From assembly GCA_965658595.1 (NCBI GenBank), contig CBFHSW010000033.1:1-13223 (forward strand): DNA of 13,223 bases. Direction: 5' to 3'. Shown here piece after piece: positions 1 through 6,938 of the stretch. Made by a program: the position numbers and the translations under genes. Positions within the stretch are counted from its first letter, which is position 1. Every line of letters starts with the position of its first letter. Source of the stretch: UBA1858 sp965658595. GTDB lineage: Bacteria > Pseudomonadota > Gammaproteobacteria > UBA4575. A model generated the notes under the pieces. The model was not told where the DNA came from. It made no database searches and saw only the letters and a list, made by a program, of their open reading frames with translations.

Positions 1-117
1 CACACAGCACAATGAATACTTAATGCTTATTAGCTGATATCTTCTACTTGATCAGATTGTATATTTAACTTGCCCATCGACAGTAACCACTATGACTTTT
101 ACCTGTTCGTTGAAGTG

Positions 118-142
118 TTCATTCTTAGGTGATAAGAATAAA
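118..142 (-). terminator. AU-rich hairpin downstream of tRNA-Ser
   Basis: Arms at 118-127 and 133-142 form a 10-bp stem with one G-U pair around a 5-base loop. It begins 13 bases after the encoded CCA on the minus strand. The position suggests the 3' end or a processing hairpin of the tRNA transcript. There is no run of U after the stem on the minus strand, so it is not a classic intrinsic terminator. The function is inferred from position only. Confidence 0.4.
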
Positions 143-155
143 TTGATAGGTTGTG

Positions 156-248
156 TGGCGGAGAAGGAGGGATTCGAACCCTCGATAGAGCTATAAACCC
201 TATACTCCCTTAGCAGGGGAGCGCTTTCAGCCGCTCAGCCACTTCTCC
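156..248 (-). tRNA. serV: tRNA-Ser, anticodon GCU
   Basis: This is a type II serine tRNA reading AGC/AGU codons. The 7-bp acceptor stem pairs 242-248 with 160-166, the discriminator is G (159 on the plus strand), and the CCA end is encoded (156-158). The anticodon stem pairs 217-221 with 205-209 around a 7-base loop whose central GCU is at 212-214. The long variable arm forms a stem of about 6 bp, and the T loop carries the usual TTCGAAT. It lies downstream of csrA on the same strand, as serV does in E. coli. No tRNA-Arg follows within the remaining 155 bases, although arginine tRNAs follow serV in E. coli. I see no strong promoter just upstream; it could be read from csrA or from a promoter in the 298-base gap. 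Confidence 0.96.
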
Positions 249-546
249 GTATTTACATCAATCACTTGAGGGTCATCTCAGCACCCTTCAATTCCCACCA
301 AAACACCCTATTTCCTGATAAAAGGCGTATGAGGGGCATATGGTTTGGCCAGTCCAAGGAACGCAAATTAAATCAAATGACCGGTCGCGAAGTCTCGCAA
401 ATTACAGCCATAATTTCAATATTGATTTGTGGTTCCATGGCATACCCATCCAAACGCTGTATCAGATTCACACTAACTATTATTAGAATATTTCAATTAT
501 TATTCACTCAAATATGGTTATGTGAAATAACTCTGTTGTTTAGTCT
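249..546. other. 298-base gap between csrA and tRNA-Ser
   Basis: No convincing gene is seen here. An imperfect inverted repeat (266-273 with 283-291, 8 bp with one bulged base) lies about 20 bases upstream of the tRNA on its transcribed strand; it has no U-run. Just after the csrA stop there is a weak 5-bp hairpin (GTTAT/ATAAC), also without a U-run. A plus-strand open frame (266-550) crosses the whole gap but has no Shine-Dalgarno, no recognisable domain, and runs into the 3' end of csrA from the other side; I regard it as spurious. The gap may hold the tRNA promoter and the 3' untranslated region of csrA. Confidence 0.5.
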
Positions 547-732
547 TTAAGATGACTGTGTATCTTTCTTTTCTTGTTTAATTCTCTCGTAGATTTCTTC
601 CCTATGGACGGACACTTCTTTTGGCGCACTTACTCCAACTCGCACTTGATTGCCCTTCACCCCCAATACAGTGACCGTGACATCATCACCGATCATTAGG
701 GTCTCCCCTACCCTGCGGGTTAATATCAACAT
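547..732 (-). CDS. csrA: Carbon storage regulator CsrA/RsmA
   Basis: CsrA is a small homodimeric RNA-binding protein that binds GGA-containing mRNA leaders. It usually blocks ribosome access, and it controls carbon flux, motility and biofilm formation. The 61 residues match the E. coli protein in length and layout. The N-terminal MLILTRRVGE forms the first strand of the RNA-binding surface, followed by GVKGNQVRVGVSAP (about 24-37) and VHREEIYERI (about 42-51), which contains the conserved RNA-contacting arginine. The ATG is preceded by a strong Shine-Dalgarno (AGGAG at 741-745, 8-base spacing). It sits between lysC and tRNA-Ser(GCU), its conserved place. GGA motifs overlapping its own ribosome binding site suggest autoregulation, as known in E. 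coli. Certain as to family. Confidence 0.98.
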   Translation of the reverse strand: MLILTRRVGETLMIGDDVTVTVLGVKGNQVRVGVSAPKEVSVHREEIYERIKQEKKDTQSS

Positions 733-768
733 ACCCTGTTCTCCTCTCCGTTTATTTACCCCTGTTAT
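733..768 (-). promoter_or_regulatory. csrA leader: ribosome binding site with GGA motifs
   Basis: On the minus strand the 36 bases before the csrA ATG contain two GGA cores (742-744 and 747-749) within the Shine-Dalgarno region, flanked by two ACAGGG elements. CsrA family proteins recognise an ANGGA core, and E. coli CsrA represses its own translation through sites including one over its Shine-Dalgarno. The pattern is therefore a candidate autoregulatory site. The motifs are visible; binding is inferred. Upstream, 769-800 is very A/T-rich and could hold a csrA promoter, but I cannot assign -35 and -10 boxes with confidence. Confidence 0.45.
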
Positions 769-840
769 GACTCTTTATTATTATTTTAGTGTCATTCAAA
801 TGAGAACTGTCTGTTGATTTTTATGTTTTTGTATTTGCCT

Positions 841-2076
841 TTATGAGGCACTTGGTTGTTTCTCAGACAGCCCAAATACATCATGCAGACATCTCACGCC
901 CAATTCAAGGTACTTCTCATCGACCACCACTGATATTTTGATTTCTGAGGTAGAGATCATACGAATATTGATGCCCTCTTCTGCTAGTGCTTCGAACATT
1001 TCACTAGCGATACCCGCATGCGAACGCATACCAACACCAACAATTGATAATTTCACAATATTGTCATCACCACTGGCGGTGTTAGCCCCTAATTTATCCC
1101 CTGTTTCTTGAAGAATCTTCAAGGCACGCTTGTAATCGTTTCTGTGCACGGTAAAGGTAAAATTAGCGGTATTATCCCAAGCCACGTTTTGCACAATCAT
1201 GTCAATTTCTATGTTGGCACGTGATATAGGGCCGAGTATTTTTGCCGCTATTCCCGGTTGGTCTGGTACACCTTTTAGTGTTAGCTGAGCTTCATCTCTA
1301 TTAAAAGCGATACCTGCAATTTTTGCCTCTTCCATCTGATTTTCCTCGGTTGTAATCAGAGTGCCTGATCCATCTTTGAAAGTTGATAACACTCTTAAGG
1401 GAACTTTGTATTTACCCGCAAACTCAACTGCACGAATTTGCAAAACCTTTGACCCTAGACTGGCCATCTCGAGCATTTCTTCAAAAGTGATTTGTTCTAA
1501 TCTTCGTGCATTGGGCTCAACTCTTGGGTCTGTGGTGTAAACGCCATCAACATCTGTATAGATTTGGCACTCTTTAGCCTTTATGGCTGTCGCTAATGCC
1601 ACTGCCGTAGTATCGGAGCCACCGCGTCCAAGTGTAGTAATCGCTCCGTTTTGATTAATGCCTTGAAAACCTGCAACCACAATGACAGCACCATCATCTA
1701 GATCTTTTTGAATTAAGTCCGTATTAATACTCTCGATACGTGCTTTGTTACAGGCTGCATCGGTTTTAATTTCCAATTGCCAGCCAGTTCTTGCTACGGC
1801 TTTACACCCACGCTGATTGAGTGCCATAGCTAGCAATGCAATCGTGACTTGCTCACCGGTCGATAATAAGACATCCAATTCTGGGCCATAGGGTGCGTCA
1901 CCCATAATATCAGCCGCCAATCCTAACAACCGATTAGTTTCACCACTCATGGCAGAAACTACCACGATTAGCTGATCACCATTAGCACGAGTATGCATGA
2001 TTTTTTCAGCAACTTGTTCAATTCTCTCAGTGGTACCGACTGAGGTACCTCCATACTTTTGTACGATTACTGCCAT
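841..2076 (-). CDS. lysC: Aspartate kinase (aspartokinase)
   Basis: This enzyme phosphorylates L-aspartate to 4-phospho-L-aspartate, the first step towards lysine (and diaminopimelate for the cell wall), threonine and methionine. The 411-residue protein is the monofunctional type with a C-terminal ACT pair, not fused to homoserine dehydrogenase. The kinase domain is at about 1-245, with KYGGTSVG at 7-14, GRGGSDTTA at 150-158 and TDVDGVYTTDPR at 174-185. The ACT domains at about 265-335 and 343-405 are the usual site of feedback inhibition by lysine and/or threonine. The ATG is 2 bases after the alaS stop, with AGGA 11 bases upstream inside alaS, so translation is probably coupled. Residue 248 is a methionine with its own strong ribosome binding site, at the position where a separate beta subunit begins in related enzymes (see the internal site). 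Confidence 0.97.
   Translation of the reverse strand: MAVIVQKYGGTSVGTTERIEQVAEKIMHTRANGDQLIVVVSAMSGETNRLLGLAADIMGDAPYGPELDVLLSTGEQVTIALLAMALNQRGCKAVARTGWQLEIKTDAACNKARIESINTDLIQKDLDDGAVIVVAGFQGINQNGAITTLGRGGSDTTAVALATAIKAKECQIYTDVDGVYTTDPRVEPNARRLEQITFEEMLEMASLGSKVLQIRAVEFAGKYKVPLRVLSTFKDGSGTLITTEENQMEEAKIAGIAFNRDEAQLTLKGVPDQPGIAAKILGPISRANIEIDMIVQNVAWDNTANFTFTVHRNDYKRALKILQETGDKLGANTASGDDNIVKLSIVGVGMRSHAGIASEMFEALAEEGINIRMISTSEIKISVVVDEKYLELGVRCLHDVFGLSEKQPSAS
1333..1347 (-). promoter_or_regulatory. Internal ribosome binding site and ATG for an aspartokinase beta subunit
   Basis: Inside lysC, GAGGA (1343-1347) stands 7 bases before an in-frame ATG (1333-1335) that is codon 248. Starting there would give a 164-residue polypeptide (841-1335) holding only the two ACT domains. 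Corynebacterium and Bacillus alpha2beta2 aspartokinases make a beta subunit in just this way, and the C. glutamicum beta subunit also begins MEEA. The site and frame are seen directly; use in this organism is inferred. Confidence 0.55.
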
Positions 2077-2078
2077 GT

Positions 2079-4676
2079 TTAAAGTTGTCCTTTAACCCAA
2101 TCGGGTACTGCTTTTAGTGCTGCTTCTAATGCCGCTGGATTATTACCTCCTGCCTGCGCCATATCAGGACGGCCACCACCTTTACCGCCGACTTTTGTGG
2201 CTACGGAATTAACTAAATCTCCCGCTTTGATTCTATTCGTTTGATCCTTAGTCACACCTGCCACAATAGTGACTTTTTCACCTTGAGACGAGGCTAGCAC
2301 AATTGCAGCACTGCCCAGCTTGTCTTTTAGTTTATCCAGAGTCTCACGCAAAGTTTTAGTATCTGCACCCTCTAATACTTGCGCTAATACTTTAATACCC
2401 TCAATTTCTTGTGCCTGTGTCTCGATATCAGAACTAGCCTGACTAGCAAGCTTAGCTTTTAATTGAGCCAACTCTTTTTCAATCTCACGAGTTTTCTTGA
2501 GCACACCCTCAATCTTACTCGACACATTATCTCTATGAGTATTCAACTGTTGGGCAACTTGGTCAAAGTCGTGTAAAGATGACTGCAACCAATTAAAAGC
2601 ATTTTCACCAGTAACGGCTTCTATCCTGCGCACACCTGATGCCACACCTGCCTCATGGATGATTTTAAATACTCCAATATCTCCAGCCCGTTCCACATGA
2701 GTCCCCCCACATAATTCCACCGAAAAATCTCCAATGGATAAGACTCTCACTTGCTCACCATACTTCTCACCAAATAGTGCCATTGCACCTGCCGCGAGAG
2801 CTTCATCTTTACCCATAATATCGGCTTCAGCTGATTTATTAAGACGAATCTGTTGGTTAACAATTTCTTCAATCTGTACTATTTCCGCATGACTCACAGG
2901 TGCGTCATGTGAAAAATCAAAACGCAATCTGTCGGCGTCAACTAAAGATCCTTTCTGTTGAACGTGGTTACCTAATACCTGTCTTAAGGCAGCATGCATT
3001 AAATGCGTAGCCGAATGATTGAGCATGACTTTTGAGCGGCGCGCTTGGTCGACTTCAGCTGTTATGGATTGATCAATTGAGATACTCCCTGAAATTAATT
3101 TACCTAAGTGTGCATTGTTATTACTTTTCTTTTGCGTGTCATACACTTCAAACACAAAACCATCACCTTTTAGTAATCCCGTATCACCGACCTGTCCACC
3201 TGATTCTGCGTAGAACGGTGTTTCAGCTAAAAACACGATAGCCTCTTCACCTGCTTGTATATTCTCAACCGACTTGTTGTCTTTAAATAACTCAGTCACT
3301 TGAGTGTGTTCATTAAGATGTTCATAGCCAGTAAATTCACACCTAGCTTTAACATCCAATGCCACATCATAGCCTTCACCAAAACGACTAGCATCACGTG
3401 CACGCTCTCGTTGCATTTGCATATTACTTTCAAAGCCTGGCAAATCAATTGTGAGGTTTTTCTCACGAGCAATATCTGCCGTTAGGTCTACTGGAAAACC
3501 ATATGTGTCATATAGTTTGAAAACAGTATCACCAGAAATACATTTACCCGTCATATCTTGTATATCATCATGCAGGATACGCATGCCCTGCTCTAGGGTT
3601 TCACTAAACCTTTCTTCTTCATTTAAAAGTCCACGTTGCACACGCTGTTTTGCCTCAATTAGTTCAGGAAAAGCACTATGAAAAGTATCAATCAAGGGCT
3701 CTACCAAAGTATGAAAGAATGGCTCATGAAGTCCTAGTTGATGTCCGTGACGAGCGGCTCGCCGAATAATCCGACGCAGCACATAACCACGCCCTTCATT
3801 AGAGGGCAAAACTCCATCTGCAATTAAGAAACTGCATGAGCGAATATGATCAGCTATGACCTTTAAGGATGGGTTAGTAAAGTCTTTGAGTTTAGCTTGA
3901 GCGGCAATATTCTTTATTAAGCCCTGAAATAAGTCAGTGTCATAGTTATTATGAACTCCTTGTAACACCGCACATAATCGCTCTAAGCCCATACCTGTAT
4001 CAACTGATGGCTTAGGCAATGGATTAAGCTTACCGCTAGCATCACGCTCATACTGCATAAATACTAAATTCCATATTTCAACGTAACGATCGCCATCTTC
4101 TTCCGGTGTACCCGGTGGTCCACCAGCAATATGATCACCATGATCATAGAAAATTTCTGTACACGGCCCACAAGGTCCGGTATCTCCCATAGACCAAAAG
4201 TTATCTTTGGCGCCTATACGTGAGAATTGACTCTCTTTGATGCCTATTTTATTCAACCAAATATCTTCAGCTTCACTATCTTCTTCAAATACAGTGACCC
4301 ATAGTTTATCTGCTGGCAAACCAATTTCTTTGGTCAATAAATCCCATGCATAGTGAATAGCCTCCGTTTTGAAATAATCTCCAAAACTAAAGTTACCTAA
4401 CATCTCAAAGAAAGTATGGTGGCGTGCTGTGTAGCCAACATTTTCCAAATCATTGTGTTTTCCACCTGCACGCACACAACGTTGGCTGGAAGTCGCACGC
4501 GTATAATCAAGCGTGTCTGCACCTAAAAATACATCTTTGAATTGCACCATACCGGCATTGGTGAATAATAATGTTGGATCAGTGGCAGGAACGAGTGAGC
4601 TGGTAGGAACTTGAGTATGTCCCTGACGTTCAAAATATTCCAGAAATGCCTGACGAATTTCTGCACTGCTATGCAT
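2079..4676 (-). CDS. alaS: Alanine--tRNA ligase
   Basis: This cytoplasmic class II synthetase charges tRNA-Ala and hydrolyses mischarged Ser- or Gly-tRNA-Ala. The 865 residues are close to the E. coli length (876). The aminoacylation domain is at about 1-240, with RCVRAGGKHNDLENVG at 66-81 and the motif around DTGMGLERL at 226-234. A tRNA-recognition helical region runs to about 460. The editing domain has its zinc/catalytic residues in HSATH (554-558) and CGGTH (656-660). A coiled-coil linker (about 715-748) leads to the C-Ala domain, with the glycine-rich GGKGGGRPDMAQAGG at 830-844. All signature residues are intact. The ATG follows GGAAG at a normal distance. It is 64 bases downstream of recX and 2 bases upstream of lysC, so alaS and lysC are probably one transcript. 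Confidence 0.99.
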   Translation of the reverse strand: MHSSAEIRQAFLEYFERQGHTQVPTSSLVPATDPTLLFTNAGMVQFKDVFLGADTLDYTRATSSQRCVRAGGKHNDLENVGYTARHHTFFEMLGNFSFGDYFKTEAIHYAWDLLTKEIGLPADKLWVTVFEEDSEAEDIWLNKIGIKESQFSRIGAKDNFWSMGDTGPCGPCTEIFYDHGDHIAGGPPGTPEEDGDRYVEIWNLVFMQYERDASGKLNPLPKPSVDTGMGLERLCAVLQGVHNNYDTDLFQGLIKNIAAQAKLKDFTNPSLKVIADHIRSCSFLIADGVLPSNEGRGYVLRRIIRRAARHGHQLGLHEPFFHTLVEPLIDTFHSAFPELIEAKQRVQRGLLNEEERFSETLEQGMRILHDDIQDMTGKCISGDTVFKLYDTYGFPVDLTADIAREKNLTIDLPGFESNMQMQRERARDASRFGEGYDVALDVKARCEFTGYEHLNEHTQVTELFKDNKSVENIQAGEEAIVFLAETPFYAESGGQVGDTGLLKGDGFVFEVYDTQKKSNNNAHLGKLISGSISIDQSITAEVDQARRSKVMLNHSATHLMHAALRQVLGNHVQQKGSLVDADRLRFDFSHDAPVSHAEIVQIEEIVNQQIRLNKSAEADIMGKDEALAAGAMALFGEKYGEQVRVLSIGDFSVELCGGTHVERAGDIGVFKIIHEAGVASGVRRIEAVTGENAFNWLQSSLHDFDQVAQQLNTHRDNVSSKIEGVLKKTREIEKELAQLKAKLASQASSDIETQAQEIEGIKVLAQVLEGADTKTLRETLDKLKDKLGSAAIVLASSQGEKVTIVAGVTKDQTNRIKAGDLVNSVATKVGGKGGGRPDMAQAGGNNPAALEAALKAVPDWVKGQL

Positions 4677-4740
4677 GTTTCAACTTCCCGTGTGCTGTTT
4701 GATAATTTCTTATGGTTTCTTTCTTGTGAGAAACTCAAAG

Positions 4741-5139
4741 CTATTTGAAGAGTTGAAAAATTATATCACTAGGAAAGCCTTTGGACTGCATAAAACGTAT
4801 GCGTTTTGCCTTATCAGAGGCATCTGTGGGAGGATTTTCACCATATTTCTTGGCGTAAGTGGCTTGCGCGAGCTGCATCCAATCAAAATGTTCCGTATTC
4901 ATGTATTGATTGAATAGATTTTCGTCGACTCCACGCTGTCGACAATCGTGACTAATTCTTAGCGGCCCATAGCCTTTGAGCATACGTGAGCGCACAAAAT
5001 CTTCCAGATAGCGCAAATCACTCTGCAAATCTCGCTCATGCAGTAACTGCATGGCATCGGCAATCGCCTGTTCCTCAAAACCTTTAGTTTTAAGCTTAGT
5101 TTTTAGCTCAAGTTGAGAATGCTCACGGCGTGATAGCAA
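4741..5139 (-). CDS. recX: Regulatory protein RecX, start uncertain
   Basis: RecX binds RecA filaments and limits their extension, restraining recombination and coprotease activity. The conserved three-helix repeats are clear: SRREHSQLELKTKL near the N-terminus, then KGYGPLRISHDCRQRG (about 55-70) and a C-terminal KAKRIRFMQSKGFP (110-123). The interval given is the shortest version, from a TTG at 5137-5139, giving 132 residues. That TTG has no Shine-Dalgarno and cuts off the first helix. Family-like sequence (KHERDAYYVAIDLL) continues in frame upstream to a CTG at 5176-5178, which is 8 bases after a GAGGA overlapping the end of recA and would give 145 residues, nearer the usual RecX length. 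No ATG or GTG exists in frame between the upstream in-frame stop and the TTG. The gene follows recA almost without a gap, so co-expression is expected. Confidence 0.93.
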   Translation of the reverse strand: MLSRREHSQLELKTKLKTKGFEEQAIADAMQLLHERDLQSDLRYLEDFVRSRMLKGYGPLRISHDCRQRGVDENLFNQYMNTEHFDWMQLAQATYAKKYGENPPTDASDKAKRIRFMQSKGFPSDIIFQLFK

Positions 5140-5182
5140 ATCAATGGCTACATAATAGGCATCACGCTCGTGTTTCAGGGTC

Positions 5183-6232
5183 TTATTCCTCGTCTACTGG
5201 TGGCTCTGCATCAACCACTTCTTCTTCCATCACAGGTTCACCTTTAGGTAGGAGTTGAGCACGTAGCAGTTCGTTCAACTCAATAGCAATTTCTGGATGC
5301 TCTTTAAGATAAGTTTTCGCATTTTCCTTACCTTGGCCTATACGATCCTCTTTATAGCTATACCAAGCACCAGCTTTTTTCACTAATTCGTTTTTAACAC
5401 CTAGATCAATCAATTCACCTAAATGAGAAATACCTTGCCCATAAAGAATTTCAAATTCGGCTTGCTTGAATGGAGGAGCAAGTTTATTTTTCACCACTTT
5501 CACACGTGTCTCGTTACCGAGAATCTCATCACCTTTCTTGATCGCACCGATTCGACGTATATCTAAACGTACTGAAGAATAGAACTTAAGTGCATTACCT
5601 CCAGTAGTTGTTTCAGGATTACCAAACATGACGCCAATCTTCATACGAATTTGGTTAATAAAAATCACCATCGTATTGGAGCGCTTAATATTACCAGTCA
5701 ACTTACGCAATGCTTGCGACATCAAACGGGCTTGTAGCCCCATATGTGAGTCACCCATATCACCTTCAATCTCTGCACGAGGTGTAAGTGCTGCTACCGA
5801 ATCAACAATGACCACATCGATAGCGCCTGAACGCACTAGCATATCTGTGATTTCAAGTGCTTGCTCACCTGTGTCTGGCTGCGAAACTAACAAATCATCT
5901 ACATTTACGCCTAGCTTTTCAGCATACCCAGGATCGAGTGCATGCTCAGCATCGACGAAGGCAGCTGTTCCGCCTAATTTCTGGCATTCTGCTACTACTT
6001 GCAGAGTGAGCGTAGTTTTACCTGAAGATTCAGGGCCAAAGATTTCAACCACTCGTCCTTTGGGCAATCCCCCTATACCTAGAGCAACATCTAAAGCCAA
6101 CGATCCGGTTGAGATAACATCGATATCTCGTGGTCCAGAATCATCCCCCATACGCATAACAGCCCCTTTCCCGAACTGACGCTCAATCTGTCCTAATGCT
6201 GCGACTAGCGCTTTTTTCTTGTCTTCTTCCAC
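5183..6232 (-). CDS. recA: Recombinase RecA
   Basis: RecA forms ATP-dependent filaments on single-stranded DNA, drives homologous pairing and strand exchange, and in SOS-proficient bacteria triggers LexA self-cleavage. The 349 residues are the usual size. Walker A is GPESSGKT at 66-73, with the catalytic glutamate in DAEHALD (94-100). Walker B is VIVDSVAAL at 141-149. DNA-binding loop L1 lies near 157-165, and L2 runs about 194-211 (NQIRMKIG ... TTTGG). The C-terminal tail (335-349) is strongly acidic, as in E. coli, where it regulates activity. The start is GTG, with GAGG 6 bases upstream; no in-frame ATG is nearby. recX follows directly. No LexA-type CTG-N10-CAG box is seen in the 135 bases before it, which is unusual for a gammaproteobacterial recA. 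Confidence 0.99.
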   Translation of the reverse strand: MEEDKKKALVAALGQIERQFGKGAVMRMGDDSGPRDIDVISTGSLALDVALGIGGLPKGRVVEIFGPESSGKTTLTLQVVAECQKLGGTAAFVDAEHALDPGYAEKLGVNVDDLLVSQPDTGEQALEITDMLVRSGAIDVVIVDSVAALTPRAEIEGDMGDSHMGLQARLMSQALRKLTGNIKRSNTMVIFINQIRMKIGVMFGNPETTTGGNALKFYSSVRLDIRRIGAIKKGDEILGNETRVKVVKNKLAPPFKQAEFEILYGQGISHLGELIDLGVKNELVKKAGAWYSYKEDRIGQGKENAKTYLKEHPEIAIELNELLRAQLLPKGEPVMEEEVVDAEPPVDEE

Positions 6233-6367
6233 GTTAAACCTCGAATGTTGTCTTAATTATTTTAGTTATTAAATTGCCTAGTTAAGTGACTCTCTAAATC
6301 TTGTATTTCTGGGTAACTCGGCGCATCTAAATTATTAAACCAGTCTAATAGCGTCACCGCTGGCCGT

Positions 6368-6892
6368 CTAGCTATGATTCATGAGCGGAAATGTATCTAC
6401 CGTGTAGTATTGTGCACCCTCAGGCTCCATCCTTGATTCAATCAGATGAAATTCATCAATATACCAATCAATGGGGTGCAGGATTGGATCTGTACTCAAG
6501 CCCTCGCACTGCCTCAGCAATGTCGTATGAGGGACATATTTTTTTGTTAAATGTCGTATCTCACAGCGCTGTGCTTGCTGACGCACATTCTTGAAAAGTA
6601 CATTCATCTGTTCTGGCACATGCGTTGGCCCTATCCAAAAGATTTTAGTCTTATCGAAGTAACCAAGACGGTCCAAACGCACACTGAATGGTTGAATCAT
6701 TAAATCACTCAAACCATGTCTCAAACTTTCCACCGTGCTGTTCGAAATATTACCCAAAAATAACAATGTGATGTGGAAGTTTTCGGGCGGAACCTCTCTT
6801 CCCATCTGCGTATAGGCTGATTGTACAGCATACAACTGATCTATCTGCTCTTCATTGGGCCAGAGGCCCAAAAACATGCGTCTACTTTTCAT
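6368..6892 (-). CDS. thpR: RNA 2',3'-cyclic phosphodiesterase (2H phosphoesterase, LigT/ThpR family)
   Basis: Members of this family open 2',3'-cyclic phosphate ends of RNA, such as cleaved tRNA fragments, to 2'-phosphates; they were first known for a 2'-5' RNA ligase activity. The 174 residues contain the two catalytic H-x-T-x motifs: HITL at 40-43 within NFHITLLFLG, and HTTL at 122-125 within PHTTLLRQ. The C-terminal strand ending DTFPL is typical. The ATG has only a weak GGG just upstream, and an in-frame stop lies four codons before it, so no longer start exists. It lies between pncC (46 bases upstream) and recA (135 bases downstream) on one strand. The link to its neighbours is probably transcriptional rather than functional. 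The physiological substrate in bacteria is not settled. Confidence 0.9.
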   Translation of the reverse strand: MKSRRMFLGLWPNEEQIDQLYAVQSAYTQMGREVPPENFHITLLFLGNISNSTVESLRHGLSDLMIQPFSVRLDRLGYFDKTKIFWIGPTHVPEQMNVLFKNVRQQAQRCEIRHLTKKYVPHTTLLRQCEGLSTDPILHPIDWYIDEFHLIESRMEPEGAQYYTVDTFPLMNHS

Positions 6893-6938
6893 CCCAAGCT
6901 TCTATCCCAATCTCTCATCCTAGACTGATCTGGGTCTT

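Noticed and set aside
52..155. Minus-strand open segment of about 33 codons after the tRNA ending at TGA 52-54
   Set aside because: It has no usable start outside the tRNA, overlaps the hairpin at 118-142, and a stop-free run of this length is expected by chance.
156..176. tRNA 3' end as an integration site
   Set aside because: No repeat of the tRNA 3' segment, integrase or phage-like gene is seen in the window.
266..550. Plus-strand open frame of 94 codons spanning the csrA-tRNA gap
   Set aside because: No Shine-Dalgarno, no recognisable motif, overlaps the csrA stop on the other strand, and its composition looks like translated non-coding sequence.
3032..3681. Several plus-strand open frames inside alaS
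   Set aside because: Short antisense shadows of a well-conserved synthetase gene, without ribosome binding sites or motifs.
4677..4740. Inverted repeat GTTTCT/AGAAAC between recX and alaS as a terminator
   Set aside because: Only 6 A/T-rich base pairs with a loop of 8 and no U-run; too weak to call.
5628..6179. Plus-strand open frame of 183 codons antisense to recA
   Set aside because: It mirrors the codon structure of recA, a highly conserved gene on the other strand; serine/threonine-rich shadow translation without domains.
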